This document shows, one piece after another, positions 50,921-59,552 of a stretch of DNA of 64,000 nucleotides (its first letter is position 1; every line of letters begins with the position of its first letter). The notes beneath the pieces are model-generated. The model had not been told where the DNA came from. It saw nothing but the letters and a program-made list of their open reading frames with translations, and did not search any database. Made by a program: the position numbers and the translations under genes. The DNA comes from Limnobacter sp. SAORIC-580 (lineage in GTDB: Bacteria > Pseudomonadota > Gammaproteobacteria > Burkholderiales > Burkholderiaceae_B), in NCBI RefSeq assembly GCF_013004065.1, contig NZ_CP053084.1, positions 124,001 to 188,000 on the forward strand. The letters run 5' to 3'.

Positions 50921-52017
50921 GCTCTGATATGGAAACTATTGAGAATTCACTTGGCGAGAGACCTCAATCCTGGCCAATCTCGGAATTACGAAAGATTGGT
51001 TACGACATGGTATCCACTCAAATCTATTCTCGCAGCAGCAATCAAGTTCAGTATAGCTACCCCTTTGAGTCGCCAACAGTCGAGGGGCTTTCGCTTCGCT
51101 ACACACAGAACTTTCCTTACACCAGTGGGCTTAATACCAGCTTGTGGTTGCTTGCCTTCACTGAAGACGGAAATCAGATTGATCTGGCCGTTGATCCAGC
51201 TTATGTCTACCAACGTACCGGTTGCATGGTTTCGCCACGTTTGGTCCATTGGGAGGCAGAGGGTCTTGTGTCCATGTTCGACATAGTCTCCAGCGCAGTT
51301 GGCGAGCTCGTACTGATGCTCAATTTACAAGTCCACCGTTTTCTAAGCCTTGAGGAATGGCCCGATCAGGCACCCGCAACTTACCTTGCTCTGGATCATC
51401 GTCGTGAGTGTAAGGTCGTCATGGCCACCGACGCCCTTACATTACAAAGTCTGGATCGAAAAATAAGAACTTACAGCACTGATTATTGGAAAAACCATCA
51501 AAGGATGGGATGTGCAATTCGAATACCGACAACCATTCTGCTCTACCCCACACGGAGCTTGTGGGGCGCTCACGAATTGGCTTTACTGGAGCCTGGCGAC
51601 TTACTTGCTTTGCAAAACTTTTATGTTCGGGATCAGGGTATTCGAATTCGGGGTGGCATTCGATTCAAAAATCACAAAAATCTGAGGAAACAATTTGAGG
51701 TATTTATTCAAATGAATGAAGAAGACACAAGACTGTATTTCGGCTCTGATGACATCAACGCTTCTGCTGGTCATGACGATACTTTCAATGACAATCAGAT
51801 TGCGCCACTTGAGGAGATTGAACTTGAAATTCACGCGGGCAAAACAACTGTGTTGTTTAACGATCTGTGCAATGTCCAGGCAGGTACTTTGATTGAGCTT
51901 CGTGAGCACTCGTTGCCATTTGTTCGCTTGTGCGTGATGGGGTCACCCATACTCGAAGGTGAACTTGTGAATTTTCAAGATCAAGTCATGATTCAAGTTA
52001 CCAAGCGATTGGATTGA
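50905..52017 (+). CDS. sctQ: Type III secretion cytoplasmic sorting platform protein SctQ
   Basis: 370 residues, overlapping sctO by 16 bases. The N-terminal part is divergent. The C-terminal 70 residues (PLEEIELEIHAGKTTVLFND, then LIELREHSLPFVRLCVMGSP and GELVNFQDQVMIQVTKRLD) form a SpoA domain as in SctQ and FliN. A first SpoA-like region lies near 200-270. SctQ recruits substrate-chaperone complexes under the export apparatus. An internal translation start producing the C-terminal fragment, as in YscQ, is not evident. Confidence 0.85.
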   Translation: MAQELSSDMETIENSLGERPQSWPISELRKIGYDMVSTQIYSRSSNQVQYSYPFESPTVEGLSLRYTQNFPYTSGLNTSLWLLAFTEDGNQIDLAVDPAYVYQRTGCMVSPRLVHWEAEGLVSMFDIVSSAVGELVLMLNLQVHRFLSLEEWPDQAPATYLALDHRRECKVVMATDALTLQSLDRKIRTYSTDYWKNHQRMGCAIRIPTTILLYPTRSLWGAHELALLEPGDLLALQNFYVRDQGIRIRGGIRFKNHKNLRKQFEVFIQMNEEDTRLYFGSDDINASAGHDDTFNDNQIAPLEEIELEIHAGKTTVLFNDLCNVQAGTLIELREHSLPFVRLCVMGSPILEGELVNFQDQVMIQVTKRLD

Positions 52018-52024
52018 GCTCGCC

Positions 52025-52678
52025 ATGCAAGAGTCGATTAATCCAATAGGCCTTGTAGTCACCATTGCCTCTCTGTCAGTTCTGCCACTGGTTGCAGTCA
52101 CAGCTACCTCATTTCTGAAAATTTCCGCAGTGCTCCTGATACTGCGAAATGCAATCGGGGTACAGCAGGTACCCTCCAACATGGTTTTATATGGTATTTC
52201 CATGGTGATGAGTCTTCTCATCATGGGGCCTGTACTTACCGATGCTGGTCAGCGCTTTGCACCCGAAGGAAAAATGCCAGTGACTGGTGTAGAGGTACTG
52301 ACATCCATAAACGATGCCGTGCCACCTTTCAAGCAGTTCATGATGAACAATGTGAATCCGGATTATCTGGAAAAGTTTTACAGCACAGCTCAGCAGTTTC
52401 AAAAAAAGTACGATGCAGCACCAGTCTCTAAATCAGATCTGTTCGTAGTAATGCCTGCATTCGTGGCTTCTGAATTGGCAGAAGCATTCAGAATTGGCCT
52501 GTACCTTTATCTACCTTTTGTGATTATTGATCTTGCCGTATCAAGTGCATTGATGGCGCTGGGAATGATGATGGTTTCACCCATGTCACTTACGGTTCCA
52601 CTGAAGATTGTCCTGTTTGTTGCCATCGAAGGATGGGCCAAAATCCTGCAGGGCCTGGTCAATTCTTACCTGGGATAA
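52025..52678 (+). CDS. sctR: Type III secretion export apparatus protein SctR
   Basis: 217 residues, the family's usual length. Four hydrophobic segments are seen. Family motifs are TATSFLKISAVLLILRNAIGVQQVP near the N-terminus, PAFVASELAEAFRIGLYLYLP and the C-terminal MMMVSPMSLTVPLKIVLFV. It forms the pentameric core of the SctRST export gate. It lies 7 bases after sctQ. Confidence 0.95.
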   Translation: MQESINPIGLVVTIASLSVLPLVAVTATSFLKISAVLLILRNAIGVQQVPSNMVLYGISMVMSLLIMGPVLTDAGQRFAPEGKMPVTGVEVLTSINDAVPPFKQFMMNNVNPDYLEKFYSTAQQFQKKYDAAPVSKSDLFVVMPAFVASELAEAFRIGLYLYLPFVIIDLAVSSALMALGMMMVSPMSLTVPLKIVLFVAIEGWAKILQGLVNSYLG

Positions 52679-52681
52679 TTG

Positions 52682-52936
52682 ATGCTCAGCTACTACGTGA
52701 ACCAAGCGCTTTGGTTGTCTTTTCTGGTGGCAGCACCTGTGGTCATTGTTACCATGGTAATTGGTTTTGTACTGGGTTTTATTCAGGCAATTTTTCAGTT
52801 GCAAGACCAAGCATTGCCTTTTGGTATCAAATTGTTGTGTGTCACCTTGGTATTGGTGCTTCTTGGACCCTGGATGGCAGGCACACTCATGCAATTCACC
52901 GAGGCTATTCTTAACCTGATTTCCATGCCAGGGTAA
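52682..52936 (+). CDS. sctS: Type III secretion export apparatus protein SctS
   Basis: 84 residues from the ATG at 52682; an in-frame TTG three bases earlier is an alternative. Two long hydrophobic helices form a hairpin (about 12-38 and 46-78) with the conserved VIGFVLGFIQAIFQLQDQALP loop region. Length and order after sctR are standard. It packs around SctR in the export gate. Confidence 0.93.
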   Translation: MLSYYVNQALWLSFLVAAPVVIVTMVIGFVLGFIQAIFQLQDQALPFGIKLLCVTLVLVLLGPWMAGTLMQFTEAILNLISMPG

Positions 52937-52940
52937 TCAA

Positions 52941-53741
52941 GTGGAAGAGCTTTTCATTGGCACAGGGGATCCACTTCGAGAGTTCGTCTCGGTGCTTTCT
53001 TATTATTTGCCACGAACCATTGCGTTCATGATTTTTTTTCCATTGCTGTCCAAAGGTTACAGCAGCACGCTAATTAAAATGTCGGTTGGTAGTGTTTTGG
53101 TTCTTTATCCTGCACTTGCTTCCACAGAATATTTCACCTCACCTCAAACTGCGCCGGCATTCACCGTACTGACTTTTCTTGGTGAAGTTGTGATTGGAGC
53201 CCTGCTGGGTCTCATTATCGCCTTTCCATACTATGCATTCAAAGGATTTGGTGCATTGGTAGATGTGTACCGTGGGGCTACTTTTTCAGGCCAGGTTACC
53301 GGTAACGATTCCGGCGAAGAACTTCCGATCGAAACCCTTTTCGGTTATTTTTTTACGGCACTTATTCTTGCCGGTCCAGGCTTACATGCGGTCACCGTGC
53401 ATTTACTGAAAAGTTATCTATTGATGCCCCCGGGAACTTTTAGTCTGATGGGCGCAGAGCTCTGGTTACAAACCTTGTTGCGTCTCACCGCCGATTTTTT
53501 GTCATTCGCTGTACTTCTAAGTGGTCCTGTCTTGGTCGCCATTCTTGCAGTTGAAATTGCAGTCCAGATTATTTCTGCATTCGCGCAGCAACTTCAGGTT
53601 TACAGCATGGAATACAGCCTGAAAAGTTTGTTCGGCATTCTGGCTTTGGTGGGATTACTACATTTTGCCGAGGAAGATATTTTCTGGTTATTCAGGGAAT
53701 ACAGCGAATCATTGAACACCTTGCTGGAGAACACACAATGA
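52941..53741 (+). CDS. sctT: Type III secretion export apparatus protein SctT
   Basis: 266 residues, GTG start 4 bases after the sctS stop. There are six to seven hydrophobic segments with family motifs RTIAFMIFFPLLSKG, GEVVIGALLGLIIAFPYYAFKG and GPVLVAILAVEIAVQIISAFAQQ. It is the sixth subunit of the helical SctRST pore. The stop overlaps the sctU start (ATGA). Confidence 0.94.
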   Translation: MEELFIGTGDPLREFVSVLSYYLPRTIAFMIFFPLLSKGYSSTLIKMSVGSVLVLYPALASTEYFTSPQTAPAFTVLTFLGEVVIGALLGLIIAFPYYAFKGFGALVDVYRGATFSGQVTGNDSGEELPIETLFGYFFTALILAGPGLHAVTVHLLKSYLLMPPGTFSLMGAELWLQTLLRLTADFLSFAVLLSGPVLVAILAVEIAVQIISAFAQQLQVYSMEYSLKSLFGILALVGLLHFAEEDIFWLFREYSESLNTLLENTQ

Positions 53742-54838
53742 GCGGAGAAAAAACCCTTCCAGCAACAAAAAAGAAAATAGATGATGCGCGCAAGAAGGGA
53801 CAGGTGTCGGTGAGTAAAGACATCATGATTGTGTCCAAATTGATGGTTGCCTACGCGGTCATTTTTTGGCTCATACCAGGTTATCGGAAACAATTCTCGG
53901 AATTGATGGACGTGATTGTGGCTTCAGGGTTTCAATCCAATCATCACTTTTCAGCTGATATAATTTCTGCTGCTTTTCAGGTATTTCTGTTGATTACATT
54001 CCCACTGGCTGCTGTGTGTGCTATCACCGCAACCTTACTGACTTGGGCTCAAATTGGTTTTCTGGTGGCTCCGGAAGCGGCCCAACCTTCATTCAAAAAA
54101 CTTGATTTTGTTCAAAACTTCAAGAATATTTTTTCAAAGAAATCGATACTTCAACTGTTGCTTTCGTTGTGCAAAGTAGCCATCGTGGCTTGGGTGGTTT
54201 TTTTGGTGTTTGCTGGCATGTTGAATGACATGGTTTATAGCTACCGAGCTGGTATGGAACAGTTGTTGTTCATTTTGGGGGGAGTTTTGAAGAAAGTAAT
54301 TTTCATGACTTTGGCCACGTTTATCGTAGTAGCGCTTATTGACTGGTTCATCGAGAGAAGCAACTTCCTGAAGAATCTGAAAATGAGTCACAGCGATTTG
54401 AAAGAAGAGCAGAAGCAATTGTACGGTAATCCGGAAATTATTCAACATCGCAAGCGTGAGCATCGCAATCTTCTTAATTCGTCTTTAAGTCGTATTGATC
54501 GTTCAAAAGTAATTGTGGCCAACCCAAGCCATATTTCAGTTGCACTGGATTATGAACCCGGCATACATGATGTACCTTACATTGTGGCCATGGGTGAAGA
54601 TTCGGATGCACTCGAAATTCGCAGACGTGCAAAAGAATTGGGAATTCCAATCATTGTGAATGTGAGGCTGGCGAGGATGATTTACAACGACTGTCTGGAG
54701 GATGAGTACATTCAGCGAGAACATCTAGAGTTAGCTGCTGAAGTCTTTCGTGCAGTCTTTCAGTTGTCCGCTTCAAGTCAGAACGTGTCGTCAGCAATTG
54801 ACAAGGGATCGCCCAACGACTCACCCGGACCGCATTGA
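53738..54838 (+). CDS. sctU: Type III secretion substrate-specificity switch protein SctU (NPSH variant)
   Basis: 366 residues. An N-terminal basic segment and four membrane helices (about 30-47, 78-105, 140-162, 175-205) precede a cytoplasmic domain. The autocleavage site, normally NPTH, reads NPSH (262-265; bases 54521-54532) in VIVANPSHISVALDY. Asn262 and Pro263, which perform cleavage, are kept. The tail after the FlhB-like core is Ser/Asn-rich and may be accessory. It is the last gene of the rightward operon. Its 3' 61 bases overlap the opposing gene at 54778-55059. Confidence 0.94.
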   Translation: MSGEKTLPATKKKIDDARKKGQVSVSKDIMIVSKLMVAYAVIFWLIPGYRKQFSELMDVIVASGFQSNHHFSADIISAAFQVFLLITFPLAAVCAITATLLTWAQIGFLVAPEAAQPSFKKLDFVQNFKNIFSKKSILQLLLSLCKVAIVAWVVFLVFAGMLNDMVYSYRAGMEQLLFILGGVLKKVIFMTLATFIVVALIDWFIERSNFLKNLKMSHSDLKEEQKQLYGNPEIIQHRKREHRNLLNSSLSRIDRSKVIVANPSHISVALDYEPGIHDVPYIVAMGEDSDALEIRRRAKELGIPIIVNVRLARMIYNDCLEDEYIQREHLELAAEVFRAVFQLSASSQNVSSAIDKGSPNDSPGPH

Positions 54839-55059
54839 TTAATTGGGCAACCACCAGTTTTTATGACTTCGGCCTTTTCATTGACTTCAACACCCAGGAA
54901 TTTACTGCACATAGCCAGAAGAGTTTGAAGTTGTTGGATTGGCATGACAACATGAACGGGTTCACAGCTTTGGCACACGGTGTTTAGTCTTAGGGACAGG
55001 GTGACGATGCTGTCATGCTTGTTAACTTCAAGTACCTCGTTGACAAAAATTCCGCTCAT
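54778..55059 (-). CDS. Small Cys-containing protein at the end of the translocon operon
   Basis: 93 residues. The start at 55059 has GGAG six bases upstream and follows the previous stop by 3 bases, which supports a real gene. The N-terminal half (MSGIFVNEVLEVNKHDSIVT) is beta-like. Cysteines occur at TVCQSCEP, MCSKF, GGCPINQC. No signal peptide and no known family. The 3' end overlaps sctU on the other strand by 61 bases. It could be an effector, chaperone or an accessory to the phage-like protein encoded just upstream. Confidence 0.65.
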   Translation of the reverse strand: MSGIFVNEVLEVNKHDSIVTLSLRLNTVCQSCEPVHVVMPIQQLQTLLAMCSKFLGVEVNEKAEVIKTGGCPINQCGPGESLGDPLSIADDTF

Positions 55060-55062
55060 CTT

Positions 55063-55761
55063 TTACTCCATGAGTGTTACGTGTTCCCGCGCTTTCGATG
55101 CATCTGCGATTAATCCGAAACTGCCTCTCCTCACCGAAGCAATACCTCTGAAAAGTCTCAGTCTTTCTCGCAGTTGATTGCTCATGGCCTGTTCGGTCAA
55201 ATCATGTTTTTCTTGTTGTTCGCCGTGAAATCTGAGGAAGTACATTGGGTCGCCTACTCGAAGTACAAAATCACCTCTTAAAGTGTCCCATTCCAGAGCA
55301 AAGTTCAGCACTCTTTGCCATGCGTAGATATCAAATCGACCGGGAATCAGGTTCCAATTCAAGGAATCGGTTTCTCCGAGACTTGGGTGCATTTGCTCCA
55401 CTTCTATAGGCTCATCAGCGAAAAACAGGTAAGGGGTAGGAATTTGTAGAACGACCCGCTCTGGTTTTCGCCAAGTGTTTCTTGGTTGAATTTTGACAAA
55501 TTTTGCAATTCGATTCGGAGCGATACTGGTAAACGGATAAACGGGTCTGATGGTAAATCCGCCTTGTTCGTCAACTCGGCGAAGTCGTAGTGTAAATGCA
55601 CTGCACACCATGTAGGTGTTGTCGAAGTAATGCCGCAACGCTGGGCACGACAAGAACCCCTTTGAAAGTCCATTCCGATCTTTGGGTGGAATGAACTTTT
55701 GAGGGGCCGAGTAGGCAAAGGCTGCTTTTTCTGCAATATTAACCCAAGCAACTTTTGCCAT
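55063..55761 (-). CDS. Protein resembling a marine-phage family, in the type III operon
   Basis: 232 residues from the ATG at 55761; a GTG at 55773 would add 4 residues. The pattern CPALRHYFDNTYMVCSAFTL near the N-terminus and LIPGRFDIYAWQRVLNFALEW with VGDPMYFLRF in the second half matches my recollection of a family of unknown function in T4-like cyanophages and pelagiphages. That match is recalled, not searched. No signal peptide or membrane helix. It lies 19 bases after the 674-residue gene and 3 bases before the 93-residue gene, hence the same operon. Its role in secretion, or its origin by phage transfer, is open. Confidence 0.6.
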   Translation of the reverse strand: MAKVAWVNIAEKAAFAYSAPQKFIPPKDRNGLSKGFLSCPALRHYFDNTYMVCSAFTLRLRRVDEQGGFTIRPVYPFTSIAPNRIAKFVKIQPRNTWRKPERVVLQIPTPYLFFADEPIEVEQMHPSLGETDSLNWNLIPGRFDIYAWQRVLNFALEWDTLRGDFVLRVGDPMYFLRFHGEQQEKHDLTEQAMSNQLRERLRLFRGIASVRRGSFGLIADASKAREHVTLME

Positions 55762-55780
55762 TTTGCCGTTCACTTTTTAG

Positions 55781-57805
55781 TTAAGAGTTTCCATACCAGT
55801 AATCAGTATCCTCTTCTTCTTCCTCTTCTTCTTCCCTCTCTGGAGGTACATGTTCATCGGCTGTGACGTTACCTGGCACAGTAAAGTCGGGGCGTGTATA
55901 CAGCATGCCTGGAGTGACCACCCGACGATCAGTTTGTCCATCTGCACCTGTCACATCGGCGTACTGCGGCGGTGTGTATGCAAATAGATTAAATGGGGTG
56001 GTCAAAATGTAAATTGCCTTGCGTTTCTCATCGGGCGTCATGGACGAGAACGATTTACCGAAAAGCTGTTGGCACACGGAGTCCAGGTTGGCTTGAGTCT
56101 CTGCACTCATCGACAACTGATTGGGGTCAAATACAAACTCAGCTGGTACGGTAAATGATGGATTATTGAAATTATCCCGTGCACGCACGTCACTGCCTTG
56201 CCCGCCATCGCCTTGCCAGTCGCCATGATTTTCCATCAGCCAAGTGTGCATCTGGTGCGTTCTGAACACCCCATCCTCTGCGTCGCCCAGTCCTTTTGAA
56301 CGGGAAATTTCGAGTAGATACCCGTTGTTTTCGGGCGCCAGCATGGTGATACATGCGTTCTTGAGTTGAGTTCGTTGCTCAACGCTTAAGTGGCCTAGTC
56401 CGATGCTGTCCCAGAAGCCTTGATCATTCGGGTCTGAGTTGGCAATTATTCCAATACCCATGGTACCGAAGCGATCGTTGTCAATTCCATAGCCATTGTT
56501 TACTTCTGCCGAGTCAGCAGCTTGCGGACCTCCCATGGTGTAGAAAATATACAGCGCGTCCCAGAAGGTTTTCAGCCTGCTATCCTGAGTTGCTGCGGGT
56601 GTACCCTCGGGAGGTGCAGTGCCGGGAGCGGTTGCTTTGCTGCTCAAGTAAGTTGCACCGTTGCTAGTCATGAATAGGGTGTTGGTGGCTTGGTCGTAAC
56701 CAATTAAACCCATGGCCACCGCGGTGTTGATTTGCGCTGGGGTGAGTTGATCCCATGTGGTATTTGCAGGTAAACCCAGCAGGCTGACAATCAGTTTCAA
56801 GATCATGTCTTGTTGACCGTCTTTTGCACCCAAACCCTCAGGAAGAGGTTCCTCGACGTCTTTCATCTTGCCGTAAACAGTACCAGCCAGTTTCTCGACA
56901 TCCGCAGCGTTGTAATTCCTGGGTGGATTGGCATCGGGCACGGCAGCATAGCCTTCGCCACTGAAATACACTGAAGCACCGGATGCTTGGAGCAAATCTT
57001 CCTGCGTCATGTTGATCATTGCCATAGAGGGCAAAAAATCTTTCATGGCCGGGTCTTGAAACCGGCTTAAACACTCACTGCCTTCGCTAGAAAGCGCCCA
57101 CGTTCCTACGCCTTGTGTCGCATCCCCTGTAACCAAACCCATCAGTTTGAGTATGTTCAGATGTTCTTGTGTAATGGTTACATTGCTGCCAAAAATGGCT
57201 TTGCATAACTCTTCGATTGGATCTGGCAAGGCAGCAAGGTTAACTGGTGTGGTTTCTTTGTTTCCATAATTTTTTTCGAACAGGAACCTTGCGCTGCCTG
57301 CCAGACCCGCAAGTTGGCCGCCGTCTACCACCGGGTCACCAGTGAAAGTGAATGTACGGTGGTTCAGGTAAGGCAAGGAGCCGTCTGGGAAGTAGGGAAT
57401 ATCACCTCCGAAGAAATCTTTGGAGGCTTGCGTATCGATTTTTTCATGCAAAGGTGCCTTGACAAATACCATCCATACTTGCTGTGGTTTGCCATTTTCC
57501 ATGACCTGTACGCTTGCATTTTCCCAGTCGCCCGAGAAGTCGTAGCGTTTCACGATGTCAAACAGATTGGTCGAATTCAGATCGTCAATCTCGACACCGC
57601 TTACCGCGCTGGCCCATTCCAAAAACTGCTGTCGTGACGCCTCGCTGTCAAACATGTAGTAGCGCGTGCCTACTTTGATGTAATGGTAGGTTTGACCGTC
57701 TACCTCCATACTTCCCATATTTTCATTGCCGGGCTCAACGGGCGTGTCGTTGGGTACAAGGCCTTCGCCTGGAACGAAGCCTGTGTCGACTGAGCTGGTA
57801 GCCAT
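55781..57805 (-). CDS. Large unknown protein with acidic C-terminal tail, candidate type III substrate
   Basis: 674 residues, AGGAG before the ATG at 57805. No signal peptide or membrane helix. The N-terminal 40 residues are Ser/Thr/Pro/Gly-rich and flexible, as in type III secretion signals. A segment YHYIKVGTRYYMFDSEASRQ (about 41-60) repeats as a compact unit. Middle parts are helical with Trp and aromatic residues, e.g. FWDALYIFYTMGGPQAADSA and GFWDSIGLGHLSVEQRTQL. The tail PEREEEEEEEEDTDYWYGNS is strikingly acidic, then aromatic. No family is recognised. It is encoded after the translocon genes, so it is a candidate effector or a surface/needle-tip component. Confidence 0.75.
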   Translation of the reverse strand: MATSSVDTGFVPGEGLVPNDTPVEPGNENMGSMEVDGQTYHYIKVGTRYYMFDSEASRQQFLEWASAVSGVEIDDLNSTNLFDIVKRYDFSGDWENASVQVMENGKPQQVWMVFVKAPLHEKIDTQASKDFFGGDIPYFPDGSLPYLNHRTFTFTGDPVVDGGQLAGLAGSARFLFEKNYGNKETTPVNLAALPDPIEELCKAIFGSNVTITQEHLNILKLMGLVTGDATQGVGTWALSSEGSECLSRFQDPAMKDFLPSMAMINMTQEDLLQASGASVYFSGEGYAAVPDANPPRNYNAADVEKLAGTVYGKMKDVEEPLPEGLGAKDGQQDMILKLIVSLLGLPANTTWDQLTPAQINTAVAMGLIGYDQATNTLFMTSNGATYLSSKATAPGTAPPEGTPAATQDSRLKTFWDALYIFYTMGGPQAADSAEVNNGYGIDNDRFGTMGIGIIANSDPNDQGFWDSIGLGHLSVEQRTQLKNACITMLAPENNGYLLEISRSKGLGDAEDGVFRTHQMHTWLMENHGDWQGDGGQGSDVRARDNFNNPSFTVPAEFVFDPNQLSMSAETQANLDSVCQQLFGKSFSSMTPDEKRKAIYILTTPFNLFAYTPPQYADVTGADGQTDRRVVTPGMLYTRPDFTVPGNVTADEHVPPEREEEEEEEEDTDYWYGNS

Positions 57806-57827
57806 AATCCTTACTCCTGATGAAAAA

Positions 57828-58604
57828 TCAAAGGCCGGAAAGGTAAGTGCGTTGGGCGTCGTTGGAGCCCTGCCAGGATGTGGTCAACTGCTGATACACG
57901 TTGTCCAGCAATTGGTTGTGGCCATCCAGAACCGACGCTTCAAACTCCTCCAGCGCCTTGCCAAATTGACCGCCCGAGGTTACAGGTTGTGTCAGCAGGT
58001 TGGCTGTCATCGGGCTGTACCATTGCCACTTTGGATCATTCGGATTGACTGTCTTATCGTTGCGCATTTTTGCAACTTTGTAGAAACTGGCACCAGAGAA
58101 AGCAACAAAAATGGCTGCTGCTGCCATGGCGCATGCAAATTCGGTTGTGGCCCCATCCAGTCGCTTTTGTGCAGCTTGTACTGCCTGGTCAAATCGCAAG
58201 CCACTGACGTCCATCATTAACTTCTTGATATCCAATCCCAGCGCATAACTCAGCATCAAGAATCGCAGGAAGAGGTCACCAAACGGATTGTCAAAAACAC
58301 CAATCTGCCTTTTGTCGCCGAACATCATGTCCAGTTCTTCTTCCGACAAGCCCCACATTTCCTTGGCTTGTTCTCGCGTGATATTGGATTTGCCGCTGGC
58401 CAAATCCAGATAGGTACGCACTTGTGCAGGCTCAAGCTTGTTCAGCATTGCCTCGGCCTGCTCTTCGGTTAGCGCAAATGTTGACATCAACTCGTTGATG
58501 ATCAGGCCTTTTTCTTCAGGTGTCAGTGGAGCAGTGTTGGTGCTCCCTGAAGTCACTGTTGAGGTGGTGGTAGGGGGGGTGACTGGAACGTCGCTTACGC
58601 TCAT
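57828..58604 (-). CDS. Probable minor translocon protein (SctB/YopD-like)
   Basis: 258 residues, GGAG before the ATG. The Ser/Thr-rich N-terminus (about 1-30) is unstructured; then amphipathic helices, one strongly hydrophobic segment (about 155-175, FACAMAAAAIFVAFSGASF) and a hydrophilic C-terminal helix. No signal peptide. One membrane segment plus N-terminal disorder is the layout of YopD/IpaC-type minor pore proteins. It is next to a two-helix partner (58632-59531), as expected of a translocon pair. Sequence identity to known members is not evident, hence the cautious call. Confidence 0.6.
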   Translation of the reverse strand: MSVSDVPVTPPTTTSTVTSGSTNTAPLTPEEKGLIINELMSTFALTEEQAEAMLNKLEPAQVRTYLDLASGKSNITREQAKEMWGLSEEELDMMFGDKRQIGVFDNPFGDLFLRFLMLSYALGLDIKKLMMDVSGLRFDQAVQAAQKRLDGATTEFACAMAAAAIFVAFSGASFYKVAKMRNDKTVNPNDPKWQWYSPMTANLLTQPVTSGGQFGKALEEFEASVLDGHNQLLDNVYQQLTTSWQGSNDAQRTYLSGL

Positions 58605-58631
58605 GGTGTGCTCCGGTTTGGGTTGCCTGAA

Positions 58632-59531
58632 TCAGGCTTGAAGAGGGGCAAAAAGCTGGGGCATCATTTGAATCAGGCGATTAATTGCCTCCTGATAAGA
58701 GGCGATATCCTGACCAACAGATTCCAACAGCTGATTAATCAAATCGATGAAGGCTTGGTCTATGTTGAAGGCATGCATCAACTTGGCCACCTCGTACTGA
58801 AGTACGCCCATACCCACTTGAAGGCCACCCTGGGCAGCAGTGATGCAAGCCTCCGTGGCTTCGAGAAAGCGCAGAAGCGCTGCCTGTTGCGCGGCGGTCA
58901 GTTCCCCTGTGATTATTCCTTGCAGGAATGTAGGTAGCTGGCGAAGCATTTGAGCTGCTGTCGATGTAGAGCTTGACAGCGCAGAGCCAGCCATGGAAAG
59001 ACCACTTGCAGCTGCCGCTGTGACCAATACAATAAGCACAACAAGAATAATGGCACCAACAATTGCGCCACCGATCGGCCCGAACACATCGGTCAGGCCT
59101 TTCATCATGGCGCCCATGCCTTTTTGAATCAGGGAGTCATATCCCCCAGCCTCTGCCAGCAAGGGCTCCATCACCATCACCAGGGCAACGGCAAATACAG
59201 CCACTGTCATGGGGGTGGGTACCAGGCATGCCACCAATGCCGCCAGGATCAGACCGATAATACCAAGGGCCTTAAAGATTTTCCCCAGAATGCCGCCAGC
59301 TTTGGATTTCTTGAGTTGCTCAATGAACTTGTCAACCTGGTCGCGAATGTACGCGACTTTTGCGCGTTCTGTACCCTCCAGACCTTCCATCATGTAGGTG
59401 AGAGTCTCTCTGGCCTTGGTCAGATTTTCCAAGGTAAACAACGCCAGACTCTCAAAAAATGAATCTTCAGAAAGTGGTGCTGCTTCGCCGTTCGCGGTAG
59501 GGGACAAAAGGCTTGGGCCTGAGGTGCTCAT
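58632..59531 (-). CDS. Probable major translocon protein (SctE/YopB/IpaB-like)
   Basis: 299 residues, GGAG before the ATG. N-terminal disorder, then a coiled-coil region (about 30-80), two long hydrophobic helices (about 88-122 and 152-175) separated by a short loop, and a mainly helical C-terminal part. Two central membrane segments without a signal peptide match SctE/YopB pore proteins. Glycine- and alanine-rich helices (e.g. GPIGGAIVGAIILVVL) would insert into a host membrane. The protein is shorter than YopB (about 400). Confidence 0.65.
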   Translation of the reverse strand: MSTSGPSLLSPTANGEAAPLSEDSFFESLALFTLENLTKARETLTYMMEGLEGTERAKVAYIRDQVDKFIEQLKKSKAGGILGKIFKALGIIGLILAALVACLVPTPMTVAVFAVALVMVMEPLLAEAGGYDSLIQKGMGAMMKGLTDVFGPIGGAIVGAIILVVLIVLVTAAAASGLSMAGSALSSSTSTAAQMLRQLPTFLQGIITGELTAAQQAALLRFLEATEACITAAQGGLQVGMGVLQYEVAKLMHAFNIDQAFIDLINQLLESVGQDIASYQEAINRLIQMMPQLFAPLQA

Positions 59532-59552
59532 GATATGTCTCCGAGTATCGGT

